A stretch of DNA of 64,000 nt from Alphaproteobacteria bacterium (GTDB lineage: Bacteria; Pseudomonadota; Alphaproteobacteria; GCA-2731375), in NCBI GenBank assembly GCA_021776235.1, contig JAJFGG010000161.1, forward strand, positions 1 through 64,000. Direction: 5' to 3'. The notes below the pieces were generated by a model. That model was not told the origin of the DNA. It saw nothing but the letters and a program-made list of their open reading frames with translations, and ran no database searches. Shown one piece after another: positions 35,067-44,737 of the stretch; within the stretch, counting starts at the first letter, position 1, and the number at the start of each line of letters is the position of its first letter. The translations under genes and the position numbers were made by a program.

Positions 35067-36620
35067 ATGCACGGCCTTGTCCTGACCGGCCCAGTATGGT
35101 TCGCGTAACGAAGTCTTCAGAATTTTCCCGGCACCCGAAAGCGGCAGGGGATCGGTGCGGAATTCAACGGATCTGGGACATTTAAAAGCCGCGATGAGGG
35201 CGTGGCAATGGTCTATGATCGCTTGTTCATCCGCATCTTGGCCGTCATGCCGGCGGATGATGGCATGTACTTGCTCGCCCCATTTTTCATCGGGTATGCC
35301 GATTACGGCGCATTCTGCTACCGCCGCATGTTGATAGATTGCATCCTCTACCTCCGCCGAATAGACATTTTCACCGCCCGATATGATCATGTCCTTGACC
35401 CGGTCGACGATATAGACGAAACCGTCCTCATCCATGCGGGCGCCATCGCCGGTATGCAACCAGCCATCGCGCAGAGCTTGCGCGGTCAACTCCGGCTGCT
35501 GCCAATATCCCAGCATGACGTTGTCGCCACGGGCGCAGATTTCGCCAACCGTACCGGCGGGAACCTCCATATCGTCTTCATCGACGATCCGCAGTTCCAC
35601 TCCCATGATGGCCTGGCCGCATGAACCCAATTTGCTTAGGCCGGGATCGAGCACGTGGCGATCAGGTTCCAACATGGTCAGAATGGGTGCGGATTCCGTT
35701 TGTCCGTAGGCGTGGTGAAAGCGGGTATGAGGCATCACCTCCATGGCCCTGCGTACCACGGCCTCGGGCATGGGCGACGCGCCATACATCATGTCGGCCA
35801 GACTCGATAGATCGAACGCTTCGACGCCCGGAAAATGCACCGCCATGTTGACCATGGTCGGCACCCAGAGGGTTATGGTGATTTTGTGTTCCTGAATGGC
35901 GCGCAAGGCCAGTTCCGGCTCAAAGCCCGGAATAATGACCGATGACCCGGCAGACGTGGCGATGGCATAGGTGCAGGTTCCGTCCGCGATATGGAACATT
36001 GGCGCGGCGTGCAAATAGACGGAATGGCTACGATAACCCACCTTCGGCGCGAATTGCAGGGCGTTGTAAAGCACATTGTGCTGGCTCAACATCACGCCTT
36101 TTGAACGCCCTGTGGTGCCGCCCGTATAGTAAAGCATGGCCAGGTCTTCGCTTTGGCTCTCAACTGCCGGCCCGGCAGACACGCCGTCCAGCAAGCCCTC
36201 AAACGACAGCATACCCTGTGGTGGCGAGCCGTCGCCCAGATAGACCACATGTTTTACGGTTTCCAATTGATCCTGGATTTTTGGCAGCATGGCGGCGAAA
36301 CTTTCATCCACCATCAGGACCTTTGCACCGGCATCGTTCAGCCAGAAGACTATTTCAGGCGGCGCCAGACGAGTATTGATCGGGACCAGGACATAGCCGC
36401 CCCACGGCACGCCAAAATAACTTTCCATATAACGGTCATTGTTGAGGGACAAAACCGCAACGCGGTCACCGCGTTGCAAACCCAGATTTGCCAAACCGGC
36501 CGCCTGCCTGGCAATGCGCTCGCCGAATTGAAGCCAATTGTGCCGCCGGTCCTGGAAGACCGTCGCGGTGCCGTTGCCGTTTATCTGCATATTTCGGCGG
36601 ATGGTGCTTGAAATTTTCAT
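35064..36620 (-). CDS. AMP-dependent acyl-CoA synthetase/ligase
   Basis: 518 aa adenylate-forming enzyme. It has YYTGGTTGRSKGVMLSQHN (ATP P-loop), YGQTESAPI (A5), GWLHTGDGARMDEDGF (A7), DRVKDMIISGGENVY (A8) and the C-terminal lysine in LSGAGKILKTSLREPYW. It activates a fatty or aromatic acid to its CoA ester. ATG 36620 (MKISSTIRRNMQINGNGTA) is favoured over an in-frame ATG 20 codons upstream. The TAG stop at 35066-35064 is formed by the terminus of repeat copy C, so the last residues (DKAVH) may be post-insertion. Confidence 0.87.
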   Translation of the reverse strand: MKISSTIRRNMQINGNGTATVFQDRRHNWLQFGERIARQAAGLANLGLQRGDRVAVLSLNNDRYMESYFGVPWGGYVLVPINTRLAPPEIVFWLNDAGAKVLMVDESFAAMLPKIQDQLETVKHVVYLGDGSPPQGMLSFEGLLDGVSAGPAVESQSEDLAMLYYTGGTTGRSKGVMLSQHNVLYNALQFAPKVGYRSHSVYLHAAPMFHIADGTCTYAIATSAGSSVIIPGFEPELALRAIQEHKITITLWVPTMVNMAVHFPGVEAFDLSSLADMMYGASPMPEAVVRRAMEVMPHTRFHHAYGQTESAPILTMLEPDRHVLDPGLSKLGSCGQAIMGVELRIVDEDDMEVPAGTVGEICARGDNVMLGYWQQPELTAQALRDGWLHTGDGARMDEDGFVYIVDRVKDMIISGGENVYSAEVEDAIYQHAAVAECAVIGIPDEKWGEQVHAIIRRHDGQDADEQAIIDHCHALIAAFKCPRSVEFRTDPLPLSGAGKILKTSLREPYWAGQDKAVH

Positions 36621-36838
36621 GGTCTTGCATGCTCCGAACTGGTTGACCGCAGCATATCCAGAGGCCATCGGTTTTGCCATCCGTTTTGCACGTAAGATTT
36701 CTCAATTGCGGCTCGGGAAAGGCCCTTATCAAGCGCCAGCGCTAATAGCAGCAAAGCCATCTCGTATTGGGACTCAATTTTGGCCATTGCGATTTTGTCG
36801 CCGGGGCGGCACATTGCGCAGAAATAGCGGTTTATGTG

Positions 36839-37603
36839 ATGGAGGAAGCCTTGCAAATACGAGCGGATACCGGCCAGATGCGGATCGATTTAGCGGCGTC
36901 GCTGCGTTGGGCGGCCCGACTTGGCCTCAACGAAGGTGTGGACAATCATTTTTCCATGGCCGTGCCAGGAGACGACGGTGTGGTGCGTGGTGACCGCTTC
37001 CTGATTAATCCCATCGGCTGGCATTGGTCTGAAATCACCGCGTCATCCCTGGTCTTGTGCGATGTGGAAGGCAACGTGTTGGAAGGGAATAACCAGGTCG
37101 AAGACACGGCCTTTTATATTCATAGCCGGGTCCACCTGGCCTGTCCGTCCGCAACGGTAGCCATGCACACGCATATGCCCCACGCCACGGCCTTGACCCT
37201 TTTAGAGGGTGGCCGGCTGGAAATGTGCGAACAAAATGCACTGATGTTTGACGAACGTATTGCCTATGACGACGAATACGATGGTTTGGCCCTGGATGCG
37301 GAAGAAGGCGACCGCCTGGCGCATAAAATGGGCAATCGCAGCCTGTTGATGATGGCCAGTCACGGTGTCATGGCGGTCGGGCCCAGTGTGGCCGAATGTT
37401 TCAACGATCTCTATTATCTGGAACGGGCAGCGCGGTTTCAGATATTGGCCCGCTCCACGGGCGGAAAATTACGCACGATCTCCCAAGACGTACGCGACCG
37501 GGTGCGCCAGCAAATGGGCACGGAGCGGGTCATGGTGGCGGATCGGCACTTTGCCGCCCTGCGGCGCATGCTGGACCAGGAAGAGCCGGAGTATCGAAAC
37601 TAA
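36839..37603 (+). CDS. class II aldolase/adducin family protein
   Basis: 254 aa. Zinc ligands are in AMHTHMPHAT (H-x-H) with a later histidine in MMASHGVMAVG, and the LGLNEGVDNHFSMAVPGDDG opening is typical of fuculose-phosphate-aldolase-like proteins. It is divergent from the acyl-CoA ligase and converges on the Gfo/Idh/MocA gene. Start codons ATG 36839 and GTG 36836 both have weak ribosome sites. Some members are decarboxylases or structural homologues rather than aldolases, so the reaction is uncertain. Confidence 0.8.
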   Translation: MEEALQIRADTGQMRIDLAASLRWAARLGLNEGVDNHFSMAVPGDDGVVRGDRFLINPIGWHWSEITASSLVLCDVEGNVLEGNNQVEDTAFYIHSRVHLACPSATVAMHTHMPHATALTLLEGGRLEMCEQNALMFDERIAYDDEYDGLALDAEEGDRLAHKMGNRSLLMMASHGVMAVGPSVAECFNDLYYLERAARFQILARSTGGKLRTISQDVRDRVRQQMGTERVMVADRHFAALRRMLDQEEPEYRN

Positions 37604-37646
37604 CCGGATTTGGCTTGAAGCTGAACCGCGTTGCGGATTATCCGAC

Positions 37647-38624
37647 CTAAATGACGCCGCTTTGTTCCAACAGGCGGCGATGGGCTTGCAGGCTGTCGGT
37701 GATTTTCAGCGCCGCCTGTACGGCATCCCGGCCGGCTTCCCCAGTGACGGCCGGGGTTTCGCGTCGGCGCACGCAGCCGATAAAGGCCGCGATCTCGTTC
37801 GCCAGAGCGTCCGCCTCCTCGAAACTGAACTCCTCGGTTTCGATATTCGGGATGCCGGGAAACATCTCGCCATCCCCTTTGCGCCGGAAGGTCACCTTGC
37901 GCTGGGCCAGATCGGCCACCAGATAGGCGTCGGGCTGAAAAATCCGCATGCTGCGTTCGGTTTTCAGGGAAACCCTGCTGGCGGTCAAATTGGCGGCGCA
38001 ACCCGAGGCGAAGCCAAGCCGGGCCGAGACGATATCCTCCCTTTCCGAAACCACCGCCGCGCCCACGGCATCGACCGAGATAAGCGGAGACTGGACCAGC
38101 GCCATAATCAGGTCGATGTCATGGATCATCAGATCCAGTACCACATTCACGTCCGTCGCCCGGGGCCGGAAGGCGGCGATACGGTTGGCCTCGATAAATA
38201 GAGGTTTGCTCACCCGCTCGGCCAATGCGAAGTAGGCTGGCGAGAAGCGTTCCAGGTGCCCCACCTGCAGGGTCAAGCCCCGCGCCTCGGCCGCCGCAAT
38301 CAGGTTGTTGGCACTCTCGACGGTTTCGGTGATTGGTTTTTCGACCAGTAAATGAATGCCCATTTCCAGCAACTCATGGCCTACCTGATGGTGCAGATTG
38401 GTGGGTACAGTCAGGGATGCCGCATCGATCTGGCCGGCCAATTGCCGGTAATCTTGCAGGGCAGGGCAACCCAAGGCCGCGGCGACCTCTTTGCCGCGGG
38501 CCAGGTCCTGATCGACCACCGCAACTAGTTCAACGTCCTCCATGGCGGCATATTTTTCACCGTGCAGGCGGCCAAAATGGCCAACCCCGACAACCGCAAC
38601 ACGCAATTTTTCGGGCACCGTCAT
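37647..38624 (-). CDS. Gfo/Idh/MocA family NAD(P)-dependent oxidoreductase
   Basis: 325 aa with a Rossmann N terminus (RVAVVGVGHFGRLHGEKYAA) and the catalytic EKP motif in HLLVEKPITETVES, then a C-terminal alpha/beta sheet domain. Such enzymes oxidise or reduce sugar or inositol hydroxyls. It starts 3 bases downstream of the SDR gene's stop, so the two are co-translated. Whether it acts on a sugar, a cofactor or a nucleotide sugar is not clear. Confidence 0.85.
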   Translation of the reverse strand: MTVPEKLRVAVVGVGHFGRLHGEKYAAMEDVELVAVVDQDLARGKEVAAALGCPALQDYRQLAGQIDAASLTVPTNLHHQVGHELLEMGIHLLVEKPITETVESANNLIAAAEARGLTLQVGHLERFSPAYFALAERVSKPLFIEANRIAAFRPRATDVNVVLDLMIHDIDLIMALVQSPLISVDAVGAAVVSEREDIVSARLGFASGCAANLTASRVSLKTERSMRIFQPDAYLVADLAQRKVTFRRKGDGEMFPGIPNIETEEFSFEEADALANEIAAFIGCVRRRETPAVTGEAGRDAVQAALKITDSLQAHRRLLEQSGVI

Positions 38625-38627
38625 GGC

Positions 38628-39452
38628 TTAGCTCGTGACGCTGGTAAAGGCGGCAAGAATGCCATTGAAACGTTCGCTCAACATCGCCTCGTTCTCAGGA
38701 TGGGTGAATATATGCAGGCGATTGGCGCGGACCCCAGACAACACGGTCGCGGCCACCGCGTCGGGGTCCAAGCCGGCAGCGATAATCTGTGCGATTTCCG
38801 ACCGGCGCGCGGGGTCCACCTTCATGGCCTGCGTGCCGCGCAGAGCGGCCGGGCGATTGCGGTCGCTTTCGTGAATTCGGGTGCGTACCCACATGGGACA
38901 AAGCACCGAGGCGCCGATGTTGCTCTCTGCCAGCTCTGCCGCCAGGGTCTCGGTCATAGCGACGACGGCAAACTTGGTCGCACAATAGGGCCCCATATTG
39001 GGTAGGCAAAGCATCCCGGCGATGGAGGCGGTGTTGACAATATGGGCCGCTTCGCCATGCGCCTTCATGTGCGGCATGAAAGCTTGCAGACCGTGCACCA
39101 CGCCCATCAGGTTGACACCAATAATCCATTGCCAACTTTCCGCGGTCACTTCTTCTATTGGGCCGCCGGCGCCCACCCCGGCGTTGTTGCAAAGGACATG
39201 GACATTACCGAACCTCGCGATGGTCCGTTGCGCCGCATCCTGAACCGCGTCAGCATCCGCGACATCACAGATCAGATTGTCAACCTGGCCGCCAGTGCCT
39301 TCCAGGCCGGCCACGGCGCGTTCCAGCGCTTCTGTTTCGATATCGGCCAACATCACATTGGCGCCCTCGGCCAGAAAGGCCCGGGCCAGCGACAGGCCAA
39401 TGCCGCTTGCCGCACCGGTCACAAAGGCTGTTCGGTCCTGAAAATCCTGCAC
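38628..39452 (-). CDS. short-chain dehydrogenase/reductase
   Basis: 274 aa classical SDR. It has FVTGAASGIGLSLARAFLAE (cofactor loop), VLCNNAGVG, a serine in VNTASIAGM and YCATKFAVVAM (YxxxK catalytic pair). The aspartate in MLADIETEAL suggests a preference for NAD(H). It is read leftward into the Gfo/Idh/MocA gene. The decayed repeat copy D lies just upstream, in the leader. Confidence 0.88.
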   Translation of the reverse strand: MQDFQDRTAFVTGAASGIGLSLARAFLAEGANVMLADIETEALERAVAGLEGTGGQVDNLICDVADADAVQDAAQRTIARFGNVHVLCNNAGVGAGGPIEEVTAESWQWIIGVNLMGVVHGLQAFMPHMKAHGEAAHIVNTASIAGMLCLPNMGPYCATKFAVVAMTETLAAELAESNIGASVLCPMWVRTRIHESDRNRPAALRGTQAMKVDPARRSEIAQIIAAGLDPDAVAATVLSGVRANRLHIFTHPENEAMLSERFNGILAAFTSVTS

Positions 39453-39494
39453 TGCTTTGCCTCATCTTGATGGAAACCCGATTGCTCGATGCCT

Positions 39495-39614
39495 ACCCCA
39501 TGGCGGCGGCGAGGCAAAGCCTAATTCGCACAGGTAACATTTGCACCCGAACCGCGCCTACCCACGGGCCCATGGCGGACGGTCAAATGACCCAGGACAC
39601 TAGGTTCGGCCCTA
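39495..39614. mobile_element. MITE-like element, copy D (fragment)
   Basis: ACCGCGCCTACCCACGGGCC and GGCGGACGGTCAAATGACCC (39550-39593) match the right half of copy B nearly base for base. The left hairpin arm is partly recognisable (CCCCATGGCGGCGGC). The terminal inverted repeat itself is degenerate. The fragment lies between the SDR and dsbA-like genes, and its last bases CCCTAG carry the TAG stop (39614-39612) of the dsbA-like gene. The left boundary is approximate. Confidence 0.55.
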
Positions 39615-40394
39615 GCAGACTGAGCAGTTCACCCGCGCCTCGTCGATCAATTGGGTCAGCTGTTCGTAGCTGATGGCGCCGGGCGCCAGTTGTTCGCCGA
39701 TCACGATGCTGGGCGTGCCGCGAATGCCCAGGGCTTCGGCCAAATCCCTGTTGGCCTTGATGATCCGGGCAATTTCTGGCCGGGCCATGTCCGTTTTCAG
39801 GCGGGCCATGTCGATGCCCACATCCGTGGCGGTTTGATATATCAATGCTTCGGTCAAGCTCCGGCGCTGGCCCATCATCGCATCATGAAAGGCCTGGTAC
39901 TTGCCCTGCATTTTGGCGGCCAGGGCTGCCCGGCTGGCCACCACCGATACTTCGCCAAGAATGGGGAACTCCTTGAAGACAAAGCGTACGGACTTATCCG
40001 TTTTTAACAGGCGTGTAACGGTCGGCAGGAAACGTTTGCAGTAGCCGCACTGGTAATCGAAAAACTCAACAACTGGAATTTTCCCTGCCGGGTTGACGAT
40101 GAAATCATCAGCGGACGCAAACAGGGCAGTGCGGTTGGCCATGATTTTGCCAACCAGGCCGGCCGCTTCTTCTGCCTTTTGCCGGGCCTCCAACTTCCGC
40201 ATCACTTCGACCAGCAATTCCGGATTGGCCAGCAGATAGTTGCGAATAATCTGTTCGATGCGGCCGCGTTCCGGGTCGGTGGATTGTTGCAGCTCTTTGT
40301 CATCGGCCGCTTGCAAGGCTGCGGTGGGCAACAGCGCGGCCATGAGCAAAAGCGTCAATGCCAGGCCGATGCGTTGAATAACTGTTTGGATCAT
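39612..40394 (-). CDS. DsbA-family thiol-disulfide protein
   Basis: 260 aa exported thioredoxin-fold protein. The signal peptide MIQTVIQRIGLALTLLLMAA is cleaved near LQAA. A helical N-terminal region (IIRNYLLANPELLVEVMRKL) comes next, then the active site C116-GY-C119 in VVEFFDYQCGYCKRF and the cis-proline loop GIRGTPSIVIG. This is the ScsC/BdbD-like type common in alphaproteobacteria and probably oxidises or isomerises periplasmic disulfides. ATG 40394 is chosen for its signal peptide. The extreme C terminus, NCSVC then TAG, adjoins repeat copy D and offers an extra C-x2-C pair of uncertain meaning. Confidence 0.87.
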   Translation of the reverse strand: MIQTVIQRIGLALTLLLMAALLPTAALQAADDKELQQSTDPERGRIEQIIRNYLLANPELLVEVMRKLEARQKAEEAAGLVGKIMANRTALFASADDFIVNPAGKIPVVEFFDYQCGYCKRFLPTVTRLLKTDKSVRFVFKEFPILGEVSVVASRAALAAKMQGKYQAFHDAMMGQRRSLTEALIYQTATDVGIDMARLKTDMARPEIARIIKANRDLAEALGIRGTPSIVIGEQLAPGAISYEQLTQLIDEARVNCSVC

Positions 40395-40479
40395 GCTGTC
40401 TCCGTGCGGGTTATCGGCAGATTCAAGCCGAGGGTACCAGGGAATCATGCGGCTGGATGCATTGCGGCGCAAGGGGTGA

Positions 40480-42003
40480 TCACGGAACCGTGCGCACCCG
40501 TGCCACCGCCTGTTGCCAGGCCGTGTACAGACGATCCCGCGTTTCCACCGCCATATTGGGAACGAAGCTCGACTGTTTGCGCCACTGGGCGGTGATGGCG
40601 TCCAATGAGGCGAAGACGCCTGTTTGCAGACCGGCAAGGTAAGCCGCGCCCAGGGCTGTCGTCTCGGTGGTGACGGGCCGGTCGACTGCGACGTCCAGAA
40701 TGTCCGACAGGAACTGCATCAGCCAATCGTTTTCGGCCATGCCGCCGTCGACCCGCAAAACGTCAAGGGACAGTTTGCCGCTATCCGCAAAAGCCGTGGT
40801 GGATAGTGCGTCCGCGTGCATAGCCAGCAATAAATCACGCGACTGAAAGCAGACCGCTTCCAGTCCAGCACGAACGATTTGGGCTATGCCGCTATCGCGG
40901 GTCAGGCCCAGTATGGCGCCTTTGGCCTCGGCATCCCAATACGGCGCGCCAAGGCCGGTGAAGGCCGGCACCATGATGACCCCACTGGTGGAGTCCAGGC
41001 TTTTGGCCAGGGCCTCGGATTCGGGCGCCGCGTCGATGAGTTGCAGGCCGTCGCGCAGCCATTGCAAGGCGGCCCCGGCGACGAAAATACTGCCTTCCAA
41101 GGCATAGGTCGTCTGGTCACCCAGGCGATAGGCCACGGTGGTCAACATACGGTTCTGCGAGGTGACGGCCTGCGCGCCGGTGTTCAGCATGACGAAGCAA
41201 CCGGTGCCATAGGTTGATTTGATCATACCTGGCGCGAAGCAGGCTTGTCCGATCGCGGCCGCCTGTTGGTCCCCGGCCATGCCGGTGATGGCGATGGGTG
41301 ACTCGAACAAATCCTTCGCGGTATGTCCGAAATCGGCGGCACAATCGTACACCGCGGGCAACAGGTTCATGGGAATATTGAACAGTTGGCACAGTTCTTC
41401 GTCCCAGCATTGCCGATGAATATCGAACAGCATTGTGCGGGATGCGTTGGTGGCGTCGGTGGCGTGGCTGGCGCCGCCGGTCAGGTTCCACAGCAACCAG
41501 GTGTCGATGGTGCCAAACGCTAGTTCCCCTGCCTCGGCTGCGGCCCGGGCCCCATCAATATTATCCAGCAGCCAGGCGATCTTGGTGGCTGAAAAATAGG
41601 GGTCGACGATCAGGCCGGTCCGAGCCTGGATCAACTGGTCATCTCCGCTTCGCCGCAGACGCTCGCAATGGGCGGCGGTGCGCCGGTCCTGCCAGACGAT
41701 CGCATTGTGGATCGGAAGCGAAGTATCCCGGCGCCAAATCACAGTGGTTTCCCGTTGATTGGCAATGCCGACGCCGGTGATTTGCCCCGCGCCGACCCCG
41801 CCATCGGCCAGGGCCGCCTGGGCGGTGGCAAGGGTATCGCGCCAAATGCGTCGGGCGTCATGTTCGACCAAGCCAGGTCCCGGAAAAATCTGCGGCAGTT
41901 CCCGCTGTGCGCTGGCCCGCGCGACCCCGTCGCCATCGAACAAAATTGCCCGGCTGGAAGTGGTGCCTTGATCCAAGGCGAGAATGTAGTGGTCCTTGCT
42001 CAT
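40480..42003 (-). CDS. glpK: glycerol kinase
   Basis: FGGY-family kinase, 507 aa, which phosphorylates glycerol to sn-glycerol-3-phosphate with ATP. Diagnostic segments are [20 protein letters not shown] at the N terminus, [39 protein letters not shown] and [18 protein letters not shown]. No glpF or glpD lies beside it. The start ATG overlaps the stop of the upstream M48 gene by 4 bases, implying coupled translation of two unrelated functions. Confidence 0.93.
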   Translation of the reverse strand: MSKDHYILALDQGTTSSRAILFDGDGVARASAQRELPQIFPGPGLVEHDARRIWRDTLATAQAALADGGVGAGQITGVGIANQRETTVIWRRDTSLPIHNAIVWQDRRTAAHCERLRRSGDDQLIQARTGLIVDPYFSATKIAWLLDNIDGARAAAEAGELAFGTIDTWLLWNLTGGASHATDATNASRTMLFDIHRQCWDEELCQLFNIPMNLLPAVYDCAADFGHTAKDLFESPIAITGMAGDQQAAAIGQACFAPGMIKSTYGTGCFVMLNTGAQAVTSQNRMLTTVAYRLGDQTTYALEGSIFVAGAALQWLRDGLQLIDAAPESEALAKSLDSTSGVIMVPAFTGLGAPYWDAEAKGAILGLTRDSGIAQIVRAGLEAVCFQSRDLLLAMHADALSTTAFADSGKLSLDVLRVDGGMAENDWLMQFLSDILDVAVDRPVTTETTALGAAYLAGLQTGVFASLDAITAQWRKQSSFVPNMAVETRDRLYTAWQQAVARVRTVP

Positions 42004-43361
42004 TTGCCCTGTTTCCGTCGTTTCAGCGCTTGTTCCGCGGCTATCTTCAGATCCTGGGCCCGCAGCCAGCCCGGCGTACCCTTGGCCAGGGACCGTTCTG
42101 CCCGCGCCGCCTGACCTGCGGCGTCGCGAAACTTGCCCAGCAACATGTAACGTTCCGCGGTTGCCAGTGCCGCCAGGCCGATTTTCCCAAGGCGGCCATG
42201 TGCCATGCCCAACCAGCGCCAGGCGGATGGATTGCCGGGCGCCAGTTGCACGGCGCGACGCATATTGGTAATCGCCGCTTCGACATAGCGATCATGCTCG
42301 ACGGAAATCTGGGCCTGGCCCAAGCCTATTCGCAATAAAGCTTCATTGGGCCGCAAGTCCACCGACCGTTGATAAGGCGCAATGGCTGCTTCCGGATTGC
42401 CGCTTTCAAACAGGATCTGGCCGTGAAATTCGTGAAAATAGGGGTCCTGGGGGTGTTCCGCCAACAGCCCCTCAATCAGGGCCAGCGCTCTATCGGTTTC
42501 CCGCTTTTTGTGCCTGGCGATAGACCGTGCGTAACGGCTCGCCAGGCTATCGTCGTCAAGTGGATACTTGCGGAAGGTGATTGTCGGCGAACGCAGGAAA
42601 GCGATCAGCTTGGCCCGCATCCGACTATGCCGTTCGACAAATTCCGGCCTTTCCGCCGCGTTGGAATTGGCCGAACGCGCCACATGGGCCCGGATCGTGT
42701 CGATCCGATCGCGGGTCAGAGGATGAGTCCGGACATAGGGATCCTGGCTGGCGCTCAGCAGGGCTTCCTGGTCGCCCAGCTTGTCAAAGAACGCGAGCAT
42801 ACCGCCGGCGGACTGCCCGGTCTGATCCAGCATGGTCAGCGCCGCCTGATCCGCCGAACTTTCCTGGACACGGCTGTACTTCAGAAAGGAACGCTGCGCT
42901 ACCTGGGCCCCACCCGCGATGATAGCTTGCCCCGCCCCGCCCTGGCCGGCGACCGCGGCGGCGGCGCCCAAGACAAATGATACGATCGATTGTGCGGACG
43001 CGTTGCGCAGGGCGTCCTGGGAACGGGCCAGGTGGCCGCCGGTTATGTGGCCGGTTTCATGGGCGATTACACCGATCACTTGATTGGCGTTGTCCGAGGC
43101 GATCAGCAGGCCGGTATTGAGGAATATCTTTTGGCCACCGGCGACAAATGCGTTGAGCGCCGGATCGTTGATCAAGTATACCTGCACCGCGGATGGTTCT
43201 AATCCTGCTGCGGCGAATAGTGGTTTGCCGAACAGACGAATGGTATCCTCGATTTCCGCATCGCGGATAAAGCTGAACGTCCGCGCCTGGGCAGGCTCGC
43301 GCAGGACCAAAAGCGTCAAGATAGGAAGTAACAAAATTCCGATTATGTATCGCAAGCGCAC
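42000..43361 (-). CDS. BepA-like M48 metalloprotease with TPR domain
   Basis: 453 aa periplasmic protease. After a signal peptide ([20 protein letters not shown]) the M48 catalytic motif HETGH lies at residues 101-105 in [20 protein letters not shown], with the third zinc ligand expected in ESSADQAAL. Residues from about 270 on form TPR repeats ([20 protein letters not shown] and [20 protein letters not shown]). BepA-type proteins assemble or degrade outer-membrane LptD/BamA. It precedes and overlaps glpK and is divergent from the GGT-like lipoprotein. Confidence 0.87.
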   Translation of the reverse strand: MRLRYIIGILLLPILTLLVLREPAQARTFSFIRDAEIEDTIRLFGKPLFAAAGLEPSAVQVYLINDPALNAFVAGGQKIFLNTGLLIASDNANQVIGVIAHETGHITGGHLARSQDALRNASAQSIVSFVLGAAAAVAGQGGAGQAIIAGGAQVAQRSFLKYSRVQESSADQAALTMLDQTGQSAGGMLAFFDKLGDQEALLSASQDPYVRTHPLTRDRIDTIRAHVARSANSNAAERPEFVERHSRMRAKLIAFLRSPTITFRKYPLDDDSLASRYARSIARHKKRETDRALALIEGLLAEHPQDPYFHEFHGQILFESGNPEAAIAPYQRSVDLRPNEALLRIGLGQAQISVEHDRYVEAAITNMRRAVQLAPGNPSAWRWLGMAHGRLGKIGLAALATAERYMLLGKFRDAAGQAARAERSLAKGTPGWLRAQDLKIAAEQALKRRKQGK

Positions 43362-43422
43362 GGCCTCATATTCTAACCACGATCAAACTAGGTTCGGCAT
43401 ACGGTGCCGTCAACGCAAGGCT

Positions 43423-44730
43423 ATGCTGGCCTCGCTCTTGGTCCTTGGAGCGTGTGGCGGACCGGCGCCAAAGGTTGGGGAAATTGGCGCAATTGAGGGA
43501 TTCCTGGGTGCCGCCGTAGTTGAAGAACCGCGGGCCGCCCTGATGGCCCGGGACGTTCTATCGGCAGGCGGTACTGCCGCCGATGCGGCAACAGCAGCCT
43601 TTTTTACCATGACCGTGACCTATCCTGTTGCTGTCGGATTGGGTGGCGGCGGGATCTGCCTACATTACGATCATCGCAGCAACAAGACAGAGACTCTGGA
43701 TTTTAGGGCGGCGGCGGCGCCGGCCGGCGGTACTATTGCGGTGCCGGGGACGCTGCGGGGGATGGCCCTGTTGCACAGCCGCTATGGCCGTTTGCCGTGG
43801 ACGAAATTGGTGGCGCCCGCGGAAACCATGGCCCGCTTTGGCCATCAAATCAGCCGCGCCCTGGCGACGCGACTAGGGCCGCAGGCGGAACGGCTGCGGC
43901 GCGACACGACGGCTGCGGCGCTGTTTCTGCATGCTGACGGCACGGCGCCGGCCGAGGCGGAAAATCTGCTCCAAGTCGAATTGGCCTCGATCCTGACCCG
44001 AATACGGACCCGTGGGGTCGGCGATTTATACGGCGGCGAGTCGGGCCGGCAGTTGCTGCGGGCCAGTACCGCGCACGGCGGCAAGGTCACGATCGCCGAC
44101 TTGCGCGGTTATCGCGCAGTTTGGCGAGAAACGGCCCGAAGGCCCATTGGCAATAATGTGCTGCATCATCCAATACTTGATTCGGGAGATAATCCGGCGT
44201 TCGAGTTGACCTCCCTGCTGCAAGAAGAATCCATGACCGAAGCCGCCACCCAGACCTTCGAGCAGGGCGATGTGGCACTAGACCTCGACAGGGGCGAGGC
44301 GGCCATTGTGGTCGGCGACAGCTTTGGCTCGGCTGTCGCCTGCGTCTACTATATGAACGGCGCCTTCGGCAGCGGTGTCATGGTGCGTGACCTGGGTATC
44401 TTCCTGGCGTCCAGCCCCGCCGACCGCTGGCGCGGTTATCCCTTGCCCTTGCTGGGGGTCAATGAACATGTACACCAGACAGTGATGGCTGCGGCCGGCG
44501 CCGGGGGACCGGCTGGCGGGATGGCGGCGGCGGCGGTTAGCGTTGCGGTGATGGTGAACGGCAGCAGCCTGGCCCAGGCCATGGCCGCGCCTAGGCTTCC
44601 AGCACCGGGCAAAAGTACGGGCCGGGTACAGGCGTTGTGGTGCCCAAAGGGCAGTCGCGATGGCCCGGAAAGCTGTCAGTTCGCCTCTGATGCTAGGGGC
44701 TTTGGCTTGGCCGCATTCGATAAATTTTGA
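43423..44730 (+). CDS. gamma-glutamyltranspeptidase-like lipoprotein without the catalytic threonine
   Basis: 435 aa. The lipobox LVLGACG follows a short hydrophobic signal from ATG 43423. Typical Ggt segments are AALMARDVLSAGGTAADAAT, YPVAVGLGGGGICL, AVPGTLRGMALLHSRYG and VYYMNGAFGSG. Where Ggt has its processing and nucleophile threonines (TTH), the aligned stretch reads DRGEAAIVVGDSFGSAVA, with no threonine, and the region between large and small subunits is about 100 residues shorter. It is therefore probably an inactive homologue or has another function. It may be translated with the aminotransferase that starts 7 bases later. Confidence 0.72.
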   Translation: MLASLLVLGACGGPAPKVGEIGAIEGFLGAAVVEEPRAALMARDVLSAGGTAADAATAAFFTMTVTYPVAVGLGGGGICLHYDHRSNKTETLDFRAAAAPAGGTIAVPGTLRGMALLHSRYGRLPWTKLVAPAETMARFGHQISRALATRLGPQAERLRRDTTAAALFLHADGTAPAEAENLLQVELASILTRIRTRGVGDLYGGESGRQLLRASTAHGGKVTIADLRGYRAVWRETARRPIGNNVLHHPILDSGDNPAFELTSLLQEESMTEAATQTFEQGDVALDLDRGEAAIVVGDSFGSAVACVYYMNGAFGSGVMVRDLGIFLASSPADRWRGYPLPLLGVNEHVHQTVMAAAGAGGPAGGMAAAAVSVAVMVNGSSLAQAMAAPRLPAPGKSTGRVQALWCPKGSRDGPESCQFASDARGFGLAAFDKF

Positions 44731-44737
44731 GGCTGTC

